Source: Bryobacteraceae bacterium (GTDB lineage: Bacteria; Acidobacteriota; Terriglobia; Bryobacterales; Bryobacteraceae). Taken from it: DNA of 64,000 bases. Made by a program: the position numbers and the translations under genes. Positions 35,520-44,438 of this stretch are shown piece after piece. The DNA lies in the NCBI GenBank assembly GCA_947458745.1, contig CANGYQ010000009.1, positions 62,001 through 126,000 on the forward strand. The letters run 5' to 3'. Under the pieces are notes generated by a model. The model was not told the origin of the DNA, made no database searches, and saw nothing but the letters and a program-made list of their open reading frames with translations. Position 1 is the first letter of the stretch, and the number at the start of each line of letters is the position of its first letter.

Positions 35520-36996
35520 TCAACAAGAACTCGCCGAAATGGTGAGACGGATCCGTGAGCGGGTCCGGCAACAATATCCCCAGGGTGACCAACCAGGTCT
35601 GCGCCTGCCCAATCTGATGCCTGTCGTGCATGCGCGCGATCAGGCTGAATCAAAAGTAGCCGCCATTGGCCGCGTCAATCCGCGTCCGGGCGGCACCTTG
35701 AATCAGATCATCCAGACGATGAAGAAGCTGGTGGCTCGCGCCCTCGATTGGCACGTGCGCGACCAGATCGATTTCAACCGCGGCACCATCCGCACGGTGG
35801 AAGCGCTGCTGGAAGCCATGACCGAGAACAACCGGGCACTGGTGGAGATCGGCAGCCGGATCGACAACACCACACAACGCCTGGATGCCCTGCAAGCCAA
35901 GATGGACGCCATGGGTTCCGACTGGGACCTGCAGATGCAGCAACTCCGTTCCGACGTCGAGGCGGAAACGTCCCACATGAAGGACGTCCGCACCCACTGG
36001 GCGGCCTGGCGACCGGAGTGGGAGCGCAAGCTTTCTCTCAACGAGACCCAGTTTCTGCGCAGCCTGGCTGATCTGCAACTGGCCTTCTCGCATCGCGCCA
36101 CGTTGATGGAGTCCAACTACCGCGAGATGCTGAACGCGCAGAACAAGGACTTCCATGTCGAGCTGGCGCGTCGCGGCGAAGAAATCCAGAAGCGGGTCTG
36201 GAAGGACATGGAAGCCATCCAGATCAACAGCAATGCCCAGGTCCATGACGAGCTGCGGATGTTCCGCACTCTGAGGCGCGAACTAACGGCTTCGTCAGCC
36301 GCCCCGACGGCACCCAAGAAGGCGGCCAAGTCGGCCAAGGCCGCCGAAGTCGCACCGCCCACGCCGGTCGATTCCGGCATCGATTGGATGATGCATGCCT
36401 TGCGCTTCCGGGGTCCGGAAGAAGTGGTCAGCCGCACCTTCAGCCGTCACGTGGGGACGTTTTCGCGCCACAAAGATATTCTCGATATCGGCTGCGGACG
36501 GGGTGAGTTTTTGGCGCTGGTGCCCGCCGCGCGCGGCATTGACCTCAACCCGGATTGCGTGGCGCTGTGCCGCGAACAGAACTTGAACGCGGAAGTGGCG
36601 GACGCGTTCACCTACCTGGCCGCGCTGCCGGATGAATCACTGGGCGGCATCTTCTGTGGCCAGATGGTTGAGCATGTGCCCCGCCTCCAGCTGCCGACCT
36701 TGATCGCCTTGTGCGCGGCGAAACTGCGCCCCGGGGCTCCGATTGTGTTTGAGACACCCAATCCGGAATGCCTGGCGATCTTTGCCACGCACTTCTACCT
36801 GGACCCGACGCACCAGCACCCGGTGCCACCAAAGTTGATGGCGTTCTACTTGCTGGATGCCGGTTTTCAATCGATCGAGATTGAGCGGTTCAGCTTCGCG
36901 GCGGAGGCTTTCCCGACGCTCGAAGCTCTGCCCGGTCCGGTGCGCGACCAGTTCTTTGGCGGGATGGATTATTCCATCTCGGCGATCAAACGCTGA
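35497..36996 (+). CDS. Coiled-coil SAM-dependent methyltransferase
   Basis: Protein of 499 residues. Residues about 95-265 are helical, with heptad-like patterns (RGTIRTVEALLEAMTENNRA, then IDNTTQRLDALQAKMDAMGS), followed by an alanine/lysine-rich linker and a class I methyltransferase domain with DIGCGRGEFL, RGIDLNPDCV and a C-terminal FETPNPECLAIFATHFYLDP. Similar combinations act on cell-surface polysaccharides, where the coiled coil sets chain length (WbdD). Adjacent glycosyltransferases support that role, but it is inference. Start is ATG 35497, overlapping queF by 23 bases. Its 3' end overlaps the convergent glycosyltransferase by 28 bases. Confidence 0.85.
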   Translation: MSVDANTNQQELAEMVRRIRERVRQQYPQGDQPGLRLPNLMPVVHARDQAESKVAAIGRVNPRPGGTLNQIIQTMKKLVARALDWHVRDQIDFNRGTIRTVEALLEAMTENNRALVEIGSRIDNTTQRLDALQAKMDAMGSDWDLQMQQLRSDVEAETSHMKDVRTHWAAWRPEWERKLSLNETQFLRSLADLQLAFSHRATLMESNYREMLNAQNKDFHVELARRGEEIQKRVWKDMEAIQINSNAQVHDELRMFRTLRRELTASSAAPTAPKKAAKSAKAAEVAPPTPVDSGIDWMMHALRFRGPEEVVSRTFSRHVGTFSRHKDILDIGCGRGEFLALVPAARGIDLNPDCVALCREQNLNAEVADAFTYLAALPDESLGGIFCGQMVEHVPRLQLPTLIALCAAKLRPGAPIVFETPNPECLAIFATHFYLDPTHQHPVPPKLMAFYLLDAGFQSIEIERFSFAAEAFPTLEALPGPVRDQFFGGMDYSISAIKR

Positions 36997-39569
36997 TACA
37001 TCTGGCGCTGCAAGTCCGCGATGCGATCCCAACTGTACCGCTCGGTGACGGTGGCCCGGGCGGTCTGCCCCATTTGCGCCACCCGCTGCGGATCGGCCCG
37101 TAAGGCCTTGATCGCATCGGCCATTTCCGCGGCCGTTTCCACTACAACAACATCATGCCCGGGCCGCAGATCCAGGCCGTGGATACCCGCCGGGGTGGAG
37201 ACAATCGCCTTGCCCATCGCCATCGCTTCCAGGATCTTGATGTTGGTGCCGGCACTGGCCAGCAGGGGTGCGATCACAATTTCCGCTCGGCGGTAGGCCA
37301 GACGCACGTCGCTGACAAAGCCTTCTAGCTCGATGCCAGGCTGCTCCAGATTGACGGCCGCCCGGTCGCGGTAGAAGGCGCGGTAGTATTCCGGCCGCGC
37401 GCCTGCGATGACGTGGAGAGTCGTGTCTTCCAACTGAGACCACACCTGTTCCACAAACCATTGGAGAGCCATCAGATTCGGCAGATGCGCCAAGGAGCCG
37501 ATGAACAGCAGACGCCCCGGTGCAGGTGATTCCTCCGCGGGTTGGTACCGGTCGATGTCAACGCCGTTGGGAAGCACCACCGCGGCACCGGGTTGCACCT
37601 GGGCCCCAACGGTGGCCCGATCCCGGTCCGACATCACCACCACGCGCGCGCAACGCTGCCAGGCGGCGGTTTCAAACTGCCGCCACAGTCGTAACTGACG
37701 GTCCAGTTCCCAGCGCGTGCCCGCCACAGCGTGGCTGGCCAGTTGCTGGTAAAGGTCAATGGTGACGTCGTGCTCCACCAGAATGGCGCCCGGGCCAGAG
37801 GCATATTGCGCCATCTGCGTGAACTCCAGTTGCGTCAGCGTGGCGGGAGCGGCCATCGCCAGCGCGGCCCGGAAGGCCGGTGAAGCAAACTCCTGCACCG
37901 GGTCCGGCAAGTTCAGATCCGGATAGACGTGCGTGCCATGGCGGCGGACCACGATCACCTCCGCGCAGATGTCCAGCAACTCTGGCGCAGGTGGAGACAC
38001 TTGGTCCGCAAAGTAGAGTAGTGTCTGCGAGAACTCCGGCGCGGCGCGGCGCATCAGGTTGTACATGCGCACCGCACCACCATGCGAAAGCGGGTACGGG
38101 GCATAGCAGCTGGCGATCCGGATGCGTGGGCCATCTTGGCGGCCCCGGCCGGGAAACCGCACAATGTCACCGGAGCCAGCGGCAATCTCCTGCTCCCCGA
38201 CCGTGGGCTGTAGCGTCATCGCAAACCGGAGAGCGGGCAGGTTCTGTTGCCGGTTCAACCGTTCAATCGCTTCCCGCCACAAGCCGTCGAGGCCGTTGTT
38301 CGCCACCGATCGCAGATAGTTGCGCTCCACGGCTAGTTGAATTTCTTCGGGAGTGAAGTAACGCGCGGTAGTCGACCGGTGCCGGTGCAGCACGCGCGCC
38401 GCCGCGGTAAAGACCGTGGGCCACCCTTGCTGCCACGCCCGGACGCCCAGGTCGAAGTCCTCCACATAGGCGGGGGTGAAACTCTCGTCCAGGCCGCCCA
38501 GTTGCCGCAGCTTCAGGGTGGAAAACAGCGTGCACCCGCCGCTGCCGTAAAGCACCGGGGATCCATCTTCACCAGGCAACGGATCATCGCACCGCAGCGG
38601 GAACTGAAACGCATCCCGGTTTGTGGGCAAAACAGCCTTGCCCGTCTCTTCGCGCCGCTGGCCTTCCGGGAAGAAGATCTGCGCCGTGGAAGCGAAGAGA
38701 TCCGGGCGCTGCTCGAACGGTTGGGCCAGGGCTTCAAGAAAGCCGGGCTCCACCTCCATGTCGTTATTCAGCAGGCAGACGTGGCTATAGCGGACACGGA
38801 TGAGGCCGCGATTGATTGCCGCCGAGAAACTCAGCGGCTCGGCGGAAAACACCACCTCCAACGAGGAATACTCCGACGCCAGCCATTCCAGCGTGCCGTC
38901 ATCGGAGCCATTGTCCACAATGATCACTTGGGCTGGGCTCTCCGCCAGCAGCAGCGGCAGACATCGCTGGAGCAAGGCTTGCCCGTTCCGGCTGGGAATG
39001 ATGACGCTAATGCCGGGCTTGCCGCCCACCGCATCCCGCAGCAGCGGCCGGACAAACGGCAGCGGGCGGCGGCGCTTCAGTTGCCAGTAAAGCCAAGGCC
39101 GCTCCAGCGCGCGTGGGTGCGTCAGCCGCCAAGCCCAGGTGTAGACCCGGCCTCCCGGATTGAACTCGAACTTCAACCAGCTCTTCAGCCGCCACTTCAG
39201 GTGCCGGGCGATCGTCCCCAAAGACCGGGGGCGCAGCATGAAGTGGTTGAGATGCTCATTGAAATAGACGCCCCGGGCCGGGGCCAGCCGGAAAGCCAGC
39301 CGCCGCATCGGCTTCAGGATGGGTGTCTTGGGTTCCAGCAGAACGCAGACCAGATGAATGGGTTGCCCCGCCAGATCCGCCTGCGCTCGCTCCCAATTCA
39401 GCGCCTCCGGCCAATGGAGGCGGTACGGAATCCAGGTGCCACAGGAGGGCGGAAACTCCGAGACCACAAAGAAAGGACAGTCGCCCGCCAGATGGGCGGC
39501 CTCAGCAATGAAGCGGGCAGCCAGTTCCGGACGGCCGCTGGCCACCGCCACCACCACCCCGGCGGCCAT
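36969..39569 (-). CDS. Two-domain glycosyltransferase (GT2 fused to GT4)
   Basis: Protein of 866 residues. An N-terminal region of about 180 residues of unclear fold is followed by a GT2 (GT-A) domain: ISVIIPSRNGQALLQRCLPL, VIIVDNGSDDGTLEW, LLNNDMEVEPGFLEAL with the metal-binding acidic residues, and YVEDFDLGVRAWQQG. The C-terminal half is a GT4 (GT-B) domain with LLFIGSLAHLPNLMALQWF and the donor site LASAGTNIKILEAMAMGKAI. It should add two different sugars, probably to a surface polysaccharide. The start is ATG 39569, five bases after the upstream stop; ATG 39593 would overlap that gene. Confidence 0.9.
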   Translation of the reverse strand: MAAGVVVAVASGRPELAARFIAEAAHLAGDCPFFVVSEFPPSCGTWIPYRLHWPEALNWERAQADLAGQPIHLVCVLLEPKTPILKPMRRLAFRLAPARGVYFNEHLNHFMLRPRSLGTIARHLKWRLKSWLKFEFNPGGRVYTWAWRLTHPRALERPWLYWQLKRRRPLPFVRPLLRDAVGGKPGISVIIPSRNGQALLQRCLPLLLAESPAQVIIVDNGSDDGTLEWLASEYSSLEVVFSAEPLSFSAAINRGLIRVRYSHVCLLNNDMEVEPGFLEALAQPFEQRPDLFASTAQIFFPEGQRREETGKAVLPTNRDAFQFPLRCDDPLPGEDGSPVLYGSGGCTLFSTLKLRQLGGLDESFTPAYVEDFDLGVRAWQQGWPTVFTAAARVLHRHRSTTARYFTPEEIQLAVERNYLRSVANNGLDGLWREAIERLNRQQNLPALRFAMTLQPTVGEQEIAAGSGDIVRFPGRGRQDGPRIRIASCYAPYPLSHGGAVRMYNLMRRAAPEFSQTLLYFADQVSPPAPELLDICAEVIVVRRHGTHVYPDLNLPDPVQEFASPAFRAALAMAAPATLTQLEFTQMAQYASGPGAILVEHDVTIDLYQQLASHAVAGTRWELDRQLRLWRQFETAAWQRCARVVVMSDRDRATVGAQVQPGAAVVLPNGVDIDRYQPAEESPAPGRLLFIGSLAHLPNLMALQWFVEQVWSQLEDTTLHVIAGARPEYYRAFYRDRAAVNLEQPGIELEGFVSDVRLAYRRAEIVIAPLLASAGTNIKILEAMAMGKAIVSTPAGIHGLDLRPGHDVVVVETAAEMADAIKALRADPQRVAQMGQTARATVTERYSWDRIADLQRQMYQRLIAEME

Positions 39570-39574
39570 GGGGA

Positions 39575-40582
39575 CTAGATCAGTTCCCGCCACGAAACGC
39601 CGCGGCCGGTCCGGTACCAGTCCAGTGCCTGAAAGCCGAAGACGGTGGATACGGGATTGCGGTGTGGAATCGGCTCCCCTGCCCGGCGGCCAAACAGAAA
39701 CGCCCCTTTGTGCGTGGCAAATGTCTCCAGCAGCTCCGCTTCTTCGCGTGCCGCGGACTCGTCCAGTGGCACACCGCTAATCAGCCGCACCCGCAACAAC
39801 TGAGCCAACACGTCGGAGCGCAGAAACTGCGGCGCCAATTCCCGCCACCGCTCGCCGACTAGCGCAATGCCATGCTCTAGCATCGGGCCCGCTTCGTCGG
39901 CCACCGGCAGCAGGCCTTCCAGGAAATAGCAGTACGGGTGCAGGCGATCCATCACGCGGACCGGATCAGTTTCCACTTCGATCAAGGCCGCCGCCGTGTC
40001 CAGCGAAAACTCCAGTTGCCGCCGGTAGTGGTGCTCGAACCGGTTCTCGCCCGTCAACTCCGCCAGTTCCCGCCATGCCATGGCGGCCTTCAGTTGGAAG
40101 CACCCGGGGTTGCGGGACCACCAGACTTCGTACGGCAGGGCTTGCTTGCCCGGTAGCGAAATAATGGGGTGATAGCCTTCCGCTGCCGCAAAGCATTCAA
40201 TCATCGAATCGCCCGCCAGCGTGGCGGCGTTCAACCAACTGTCCTCGCCCGTTTCACGCCACAGCGCAATCAACGCCCGGGCCACAATGCCCGAGTCGAA
40301 AAAATAGCTCAACTGCTGGCCTTCCAGTTCAAAAGGGAAGGCACGCAGGCCCGGGTTCCAGGCGCGGAGAATGAAGTGGCCGGCCTGAATGGCTTGCTCT
40401 TTCAACCCCATTTGCAGCATGCCTTGGACGGCGTAGGCGGTGATCTCCACCGAATTGGGCAGCCGCGTGTCACCACGGTAGTAGCGGGTGACGCCGCCGG
40501 AAGCATCTTGCACGCCGGAAGAGCGGAACCATTCGGTGGCAGTGGCGCGCGCAGGCGCTATGGCAGTTTGAGGCACGAGCAA
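39575..40582 (-). CDS. Alpha/alpha-toroid protein, glycosidase- or epimerase-like
   Basis: About 335 residues composed of repeated helix pairs (NSVEITAYAVQGMLQMGLKE, ARALIALWRETGEDSWLNAA, AAMAWRELAELTGENRFEHH), the pattern of six-hairpin (alpha/alpha) toroids such as unsaturated glucuronyl hydrolases and glucuronyl C5-epimerases. No family assignment is certain, and no signal peptide is present. It precedes the GT2-GT4 gene by five bases, suggesting a shared role in a polysaccharide. Start is TTG 40582 or, more likely, GTG 40576, just after the extended -10 at 40589-40597. Confidence 0.65.
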   Translation of the reverse strand: MLVPQTAIAPARATATEWFRSSGVQDASGGVTRYYRGDTRLPNSVEITAYAVQGMLQMGLKEQAIQAGHFILRAWNPGLRAFPFELEGQQLSYFFDSGIVARALIALWRETGEDSWLNAATLAGDSMIECFAAAEGYHPIISLPGKQALPYEVWWSRNPGCFQLKAAMAWRELAELTGENRFEHHYRRQLEFSLDTAAALIEVETDPVRVMDRLHPYCYFLEGLLPVADEAGPMLEHGIALVGERWRELAPQFLRSDVLAQLLRVRLISGVPLDESAAREEAELLETFATHKGAFLFGRRAGEPIPHRNPVSTVFGFQALDWYRTGRGVSWRELI

Positions 40583-40588
40583 AACCCG

Positions 40589-40597
40589 ATTCTAGCA
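40589..40597 (-). promoter_or_regulatory. Extended -10 promoter of the toroid-glycosyltransferase operon
   Basis: TGCTAGAAT on the minus strand, 6 bases before TTG 40582 and 12 before GTG 40576. It faces the divergent -10 at 40608. Confidence 0.5.
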
Positions 40598-40607
40598 GGA
40601 AGGCCCG

Positions 40608-40613
40608 TATACT
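40608..40613 (+). promoter_or_regulatory. -10 element before the secreted-protein gene at 40623
   Basis: TATACT, nine bases before GTG 40623, divergent from and only 11 bases away from the minus-strand extended -10. Confidence 0.45.
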
Positions 40614-40622
40614 GAGAGTGCC

Positions 40623-41276
40623 GTGCGCCTACCCATGGTTCTAGTCACCTTCGCTTTAGTACTGTTGGCAACGACAGTACCGGTTGCCTGGACGCAGACT
40701 CGCCTGCCGGTCGGTTTGTTGAATGCCTCCCTCACGCGGTGGGAAGGCACCTGGGAAGCGGGCGAACTGATTCTGGCACTAGATTCTGCATCGGACTACC
40801 CCTGCCGCTTTGACGGCCGGACGTTCTTTGAGCGGGAAGGACGCCGCATTCCGATTGGGCGCCTGCGGCCGGGGGACCGGCTGGAGGTGATGTCGGACCG
40901 GACGACGCAGAACGGGCTCTGTTTTGCGCGGCGCGTGAAGGTGGTGACGGGAGAAACCGTGGCCGATCTCACCCGGCGGTCCATCCGGGCCACCGACCAT
41001 TTTGCGCCACGGGGCAACCTGCACTATTCGGGTCTGGTGATCCGGCGGGACGCAAAGGTACTCGTTTTGCGGCTGCGGGACCGCACGGAGCAGTCCATCA
41101 AACTTCGTCCGGACACTCGCTTTGTGGACGCCGGGGCCCCGGCCAGCCTCGCTAACCTGTTGATTAATGAACGCGTTTTCGTCCGCGCTGGCCTTAACCT
41201 GGAAGACGAAGTGGAAGCCTACCAGGTGGTCCGGGGCGAGATCATGCAACCAGTTGTCAACGCTCCGCGTCCGTGA
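40623..41276 (+). CDS. Secreted beta-barrel protein, DUF5666-like
   Basis: Protein of 217 residues with a signal peptide (MVLVTFALVLLATTVPVAWT). The rest shows two similar modules in which a strand pattern with R/D/T precedes a short helix and a closing strand: CRFDGRTFF...RLRPGDRLEVMS and IKLRPDTRFV...NLLINERVFVRAG. This is the pattern of DUF5666-type small beta barrels. Function unknown. Start is GTG 40623 or ATG 40635. Followed after 61 bases by the NHL/TIGR03437 gene, which has its own promoter. Confidence 0.7.
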   Translation: MRLPMVLVTFALVLLATTVPVAWTQTRLPVGLLNASLTRWEGTWEAGELILALDSASDYPCRFDGRTFFEREGRRIPIGRLRPGDRLEVMSDRTTQNGLCFARRVKVVTGETVADLTRRSIRATDHFAPRGNLHYSGLVIRRDAKVLVLRLRDRTEQSIKLRPDTRFVDAGAPASLANLLINERVFVRAGLNLEDEVEAYQVVRGEIMQPVVNAPRP

Positions 41277-41307
41277 TCTATACGTGAGGTGTCACCACCG
41301 GTGACCC

Positions 41308-41316
41308 TGCTATAAT
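41308..41316 (+). promoter_or_regulatory. Consensus extended -10 promoter of the NHL/TIGR03437 gene
   Basis: TGCTATAAT, a perfect extended -10, 21 bases before ATG 41338. No -35 needed or evident. Confidence 0.65.
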
Positions 41317-41337
41317 TACGGTTTCTATCTCCCGACC

Positions 41338-44073
41338 ATGAAGTCTTTTGTCACCATATTGGCCCTTTGCTTGCTCCTCAGCCCCTTGGGCGTGGCGCAG
41401 GAGTTTTTGACCGGTCAAGCCGCCCGGCTGTTGATTGGTCAACCGACGTTTACGCAGCAGGAACCCGGCCCCCCGTCCAATCTCGTCCTTGGTGCGGCGA
41501 GCGGTTTGGCCTTAGCGAACAACATGCTGTTCGTGGCGGACTCCAGCCGCGTGGGCGCGGCGCCGGACAACCATCGCGTGCTGATCTACCGCAATGTGTC
41601 GTCTTTTATTCCGGCTCCGACCGCCGATTTCCCTCAGAACAATGAGCGCTGCCCCGCTTGCGTGGGCCAACCCGACGTAGTAGTCGGACAGCGGGACTTC
41701 AAGGGTGGCGACTTTAACCTTCAGCCGTGGGGCCTGCGGAACGCGACGGCGGTGGCCTCCGACGGCACCATACTGGCGGTGGCCGATACCGACTTCAATC
41801 GGGTACTGATCTGGAACCGTATACCCACCACCAATGGCCAACCCGCGGATGTCGTGTTGGGCCAGAGTAATTTCACTTCCATCCGGCAGATCAGCATTGA
41901 CAACAAGTCTCTGCGCGGACCGCAAGGCATCTGGATCCAGAATGGTCGTCTCTTCGTCGCCGACACGATGAACCACCGGGTACTGATCTGGAATCGCATT
42001 CCCACCACCAACGATGCTCCGGCGGACGTTGTGCTCGGCCAGCCGAACTTTGGCGTTGCACCGCAACCGGACCTGACCAAGGCCTCGCTGAACGCCCAGG
42101 CCAACACCATGCTGAACCCCTTTTCGGTCGCCTCCGATGGCGTGCGACTGATTGTCAGCGATCTGGGTCACCAGCGTGTTCTGATCTGGAACTCCCTGCC
42201 GACGTCGAACCAGCAGGCCGCCGATCTGGTGATCGGGCAGCCGGACTTCACCTCGGCCACACCCAACAACTCCACCAAGCTCTGCGACTCCGACGGCAAG
42301 AACGACAAGAATGAGGCGACGTATCCGTTCCGCTGCGCGGCTACGCTTGAGTATCCCCGGGGCGTGCTCTCCGACGGCCGGCGTCTGTTTGTGGTCGACG
42401 GCGGCAACGACCGGGTGCTGATCTGGAAGAACTTCCCCACCCGCAGCGGCCAACCGGCTGATGTCGTGCTAGGCCAAGTTTCCGCCACCCTCAACAATAC
42501 ATCCGACAGCGCGCTGCCGGATAAAGTGGCGGCCGCGGATGTATTGCGGGGCCCCTCTGGTTTGGCCTTTGATGGCACCAACCTCTATGTGAGTGACACA
42601 TTCAACCGGCGCGTGCTGGTCTTCACGCCCGGTGACCCCAAGGTGCCCTATACCGGCGTCCGCAACTCCGCCTCGCGGGAAGTTTTCGCGGTGGGCGGCG
42701 TCACGATTGGTGGCACCATCAAGGCGGACGACGAAGTCACGCTGAAGATCAACAGCCGCCAGTATAAGTACAAGGTTTTGAAGGATGACACCTTCAAGAT
42801 CGTCATGCAGGCCCTGGTGAATCTCATCAATGCCGGCGCAGGGGACAAGGACGTGCTGGCGCTGCCGAACCAGTCGATCAGCCAGGTGATCCTGTCGGCG
42901 CGCACGGCCGGTGAGGCGGGCAATGCGGTGACGCTGGAAGTGACGCTTTCCGCAGGGGCCACCTTGACGGCCACGACAACGGGCGCCTCGCTTACCGGCG
43001 GCCAGGATGCCGCACGGCTGGCTCCTGGCACCGTGGTCTCAATTGTTGGTGAGCGGTTGGCGGAGCGCACGGTTTCCGCTCCGGAAGGGGCGCAGGTTCT
43101 TCCGCGGGAGTTGGGTGGGGTAAAGGTGTTCATTGATGGCATTCAGGTGCCGTTGCTGATGGTTTCCCCCACGCAGATCAACGCCCAGTTGCCGTGGGAA
43201 GTAGACGGCGCGCAGAGCTCCAATGCAGTGGTCCGCACGGTCGGTGCCAATGGCGTGACGGTCAGTTCCGCCATCGCCGTTCCCTTGATCGCTCAGAATC
43301 CTGGCATCTACGCCGCGGATGGTCCGGACCCGCGTCCGGGTGTCGTCTTCCACGGGTCAAGCTTTGCCACCGGTACGGTCTCGGTGGACGGTACCTCCAA
43401 GAAAGATGATGTGGTCACGATCACCATCGGCGATCGGGCCTACAGCTATAAGGTGGAAGAGGACACGGTCACCAATGGCGGTCTCAGCGACAACCAGCTG
43501 AAGCTGGCCAAGATCCGCGACAACCTTATCCGGATCATCAACGCCAACGGCGGCGATCCGGACGTTGTGGCCTATCCGGCGGGCGTCTTTACTCGTATCC
43601 GCCTGCAAGCGCGTCGTCCCGGCCCCGATCTCAATGGCTTGCCGATCTCGGCCAAGGTCAGCGACGCCGGCAGCGCCATCTTGACGGCCACCAATTCATC
43701 GCTGTGCTGCGCCAATACGGAAGGTGCCCCGGTGAACGCCCAGAATCCGGCGGTCCCGGGTGAAACGCTGATCGTTTATGCGACTGGCCTGGGCAAGATC
43801 AAGCCGGAAGAGGCCCAGCAACTGGTTCGCACCGGGCAGGTCTATAATGGGCCCGCCGATAACGAGCCAGTGGAGTTTGTCTCCTCGCTGGCCGGGGCAA
43901 AGACCGCCAACGTCCTGTTCGCCCGCCTCAAGCCGGGCATGATCGGCATCTATGAAGTGGTGCTAGAGCTGAACAGCGACCTGCCCACCAACGACACGAC
44001 GCAGCTGACCATCGCCCAAAGCTTCCAGGTGTCGAACATCGTCACCATTCCGCTGAAGAACCTCAAGGACTAA
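41338..44073 (+). CDS. Secreted beta-propeller protein with TIGR03437 domain and duplicated insert domain
   Basis: Protein of 911 residues. After a signal peptide (MKSFVTILALCLLLSPLGVA) come at least five NHL-like repeats of the form RVLIWN.(I/L)PT...ADVVLGQ.(N/D)F, forming a propeller up to about residue 440. Then follow a roughly 100-residue domain (452-560, DDEVTLKINSRQYKYKV...TAGEAGNAVTLEVTL), the first half of the TIGR03437 domain (562-670, APGTVVSIVGERLAER and VSPTQINAQLPWEV), a second copy of the 100-residue domain (about 679-791, DDVVTITIGDRAYSYKV), and the second half of TIGR03437 (GETLIVYATGLG to the end). TIGR03437 is a hallmark of Solibacter; its role is unknown, perhaps cell-surface attachment. 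Confidence 0.9.
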   Translation: MKSFVTILALCLLLSPLGVAQEFLTGQAARLLIGQPTFTQQEPGPPSNLVLGAASGLALANNMLFVADSSRVGAAPDNHRVLIYRNVSSFIPAPTADFPQNNERCPACVGQPDVVVGQRDFKGGDFNLQPWGLRNATAVASDGTILAVADTDFNRVLIWNRIPTTNGQPADVVLGQSNFTSIRQISIDNKSLRGPQGIWIQNGRLFVADTMNHRVLIWNRIPTTNDAPADVVLGQPNFGVAPQPDLTKASLNAQANTMLNPFSVASDGVRLIVSDLGHQRVLIWNSLPTSNQQAADLVIGQPDFTSATPNNSTKLCDSDGKNDKNEATYPFRCAATLEYPRGVLSDGRRLFVVDGGNDRVLIWKNFPTRSGQPADVVLGQVSATLNNTSDSALPDKVAAADVLRGPSGLAFDGTNLYVSDTFNRRVLVFTPGDPKVPYTGVRNSASREVFAVGGVTIGGTIKADDEVTLKINSRQYKYKVLKDDTFKIVMQALVNLINAGAGDKDVLALPNQSISQVILSARTAGEAGNAVTLEVTLSAGATLTATTTGASLTGGQDAARLAPGTVVSIVGERLAERTVSAPEGAQVLPRELGGVKVFIDGIQVPLLMVSPTQINAQLPWEVDGAQSSNAVVRTVGANGVTVSSAIAVPLIAQNPGIYAADGPDPRPGVVFHGSSFATGTVSVDGTSKKDDVVTITIGDRAYSYKVEEDTVTNGGLSDNQLKLAKIRDNLIRIINANGGDPDVVAYPAGVFTRIRLQARRPGPDLNGLPISAKVSDAGSAILTATNSSLCCANTEGAPVNAQNPAVPGETLIVYATGLGKIKPEEAQQLVRTGQVYNGPADNEPVEFVSSLAGAKTANVLFARLKPGMIGIYEVVLELNSDLPTNDTTQLTIAQSFQVSNIVTIPLKNLKD

Positions 44074-44103
44074 GCGGGCTCTGCTAGCCGGCCCTAGCCC
44101 CGC

Positions 44104-44129
44104 AGCCCCATGCGTAAGCTTGGGGCTTT
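44104..44129 (+). terminator. Terminator built from the AGCCCCATGCG repeat
   Basis: AGCCCCATGCG, six bases, TGGGGCT, then TT, 30 bases after the NHL gene stop. Same conserved loop as the copies at 9747 and 21478. Confidence 0.75.
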
Positions 44130-44156
44130 CGGACGCTGCTTGGTGCCAGGAGTGCC

Positions 44157-44420
44157 TTAGGACATCGGTTCAGCTGGCTTCAGGCCCGCCGCGGTCAAGG
44201 CCGTCCGCGCGGACTCCAGCACGGTAGGCAGCACGTAGAAAAAAGCGCCGTCCAATTCCCGCTTAAACAGGACGCCGCCCAGATACTTGTCCACTTCCAC
44301 GGCGTAATCCAATCCGGCGGCATCCAGCAGGCCTTCAATCTGCTGGGCCTCGCGAAGTTTCCGGGCGATATAGACGAGGTCCATTTCCTGATCACCGAAA
44401 AACTCCGCAGGTTGTCTCAT
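44157..44420 (-). CDS. Small DUF2007-like protein
   Basis: Protein of 87 residues. LVYIARKLREAQQIEGLLDA...GLDYAVEVD fits the start of DUF2007 (putative signal-transducing) proteins: a beta strand, then a helix that compares two positions. A second strand-helix unit follows (GAFFYVLPTVLESARTALTA). Function unknown. It lies 18 bases after the gene at 44439 on the same strand; ATG 44420 is taken, ATG 44384 (MDLVYIAR) is possible. Confidence 0.65.
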   Translation of the reverse strand: MRQPAEFFGDQEMDLVYIARKLREAQQIEGLLDAAGLDYAVEVDKYLGGVLFKRELDGAFFYVLPTVLESARTALTAAGLKPAEPMS

Positions 44421-44438
44421 GAGCAGGTTCAGCCGTTC

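Noticed and set aside
38337..39578. Long plus-strand open frame (413 codons) opposite the GT2-GT4 gene
   Set aside because: Its translation is rich in R, Q, G and H with no domain, as expected for a shadow of a GC-rich gene; the minus strand has clear GT motifs.
42691..43712. A prophage remnant because of the tail-like insert domains
   Set aside because: Only the two domain copies are phage-like; no other phage gene, integrase or att site is present and the frame is one continuous secreted protein.
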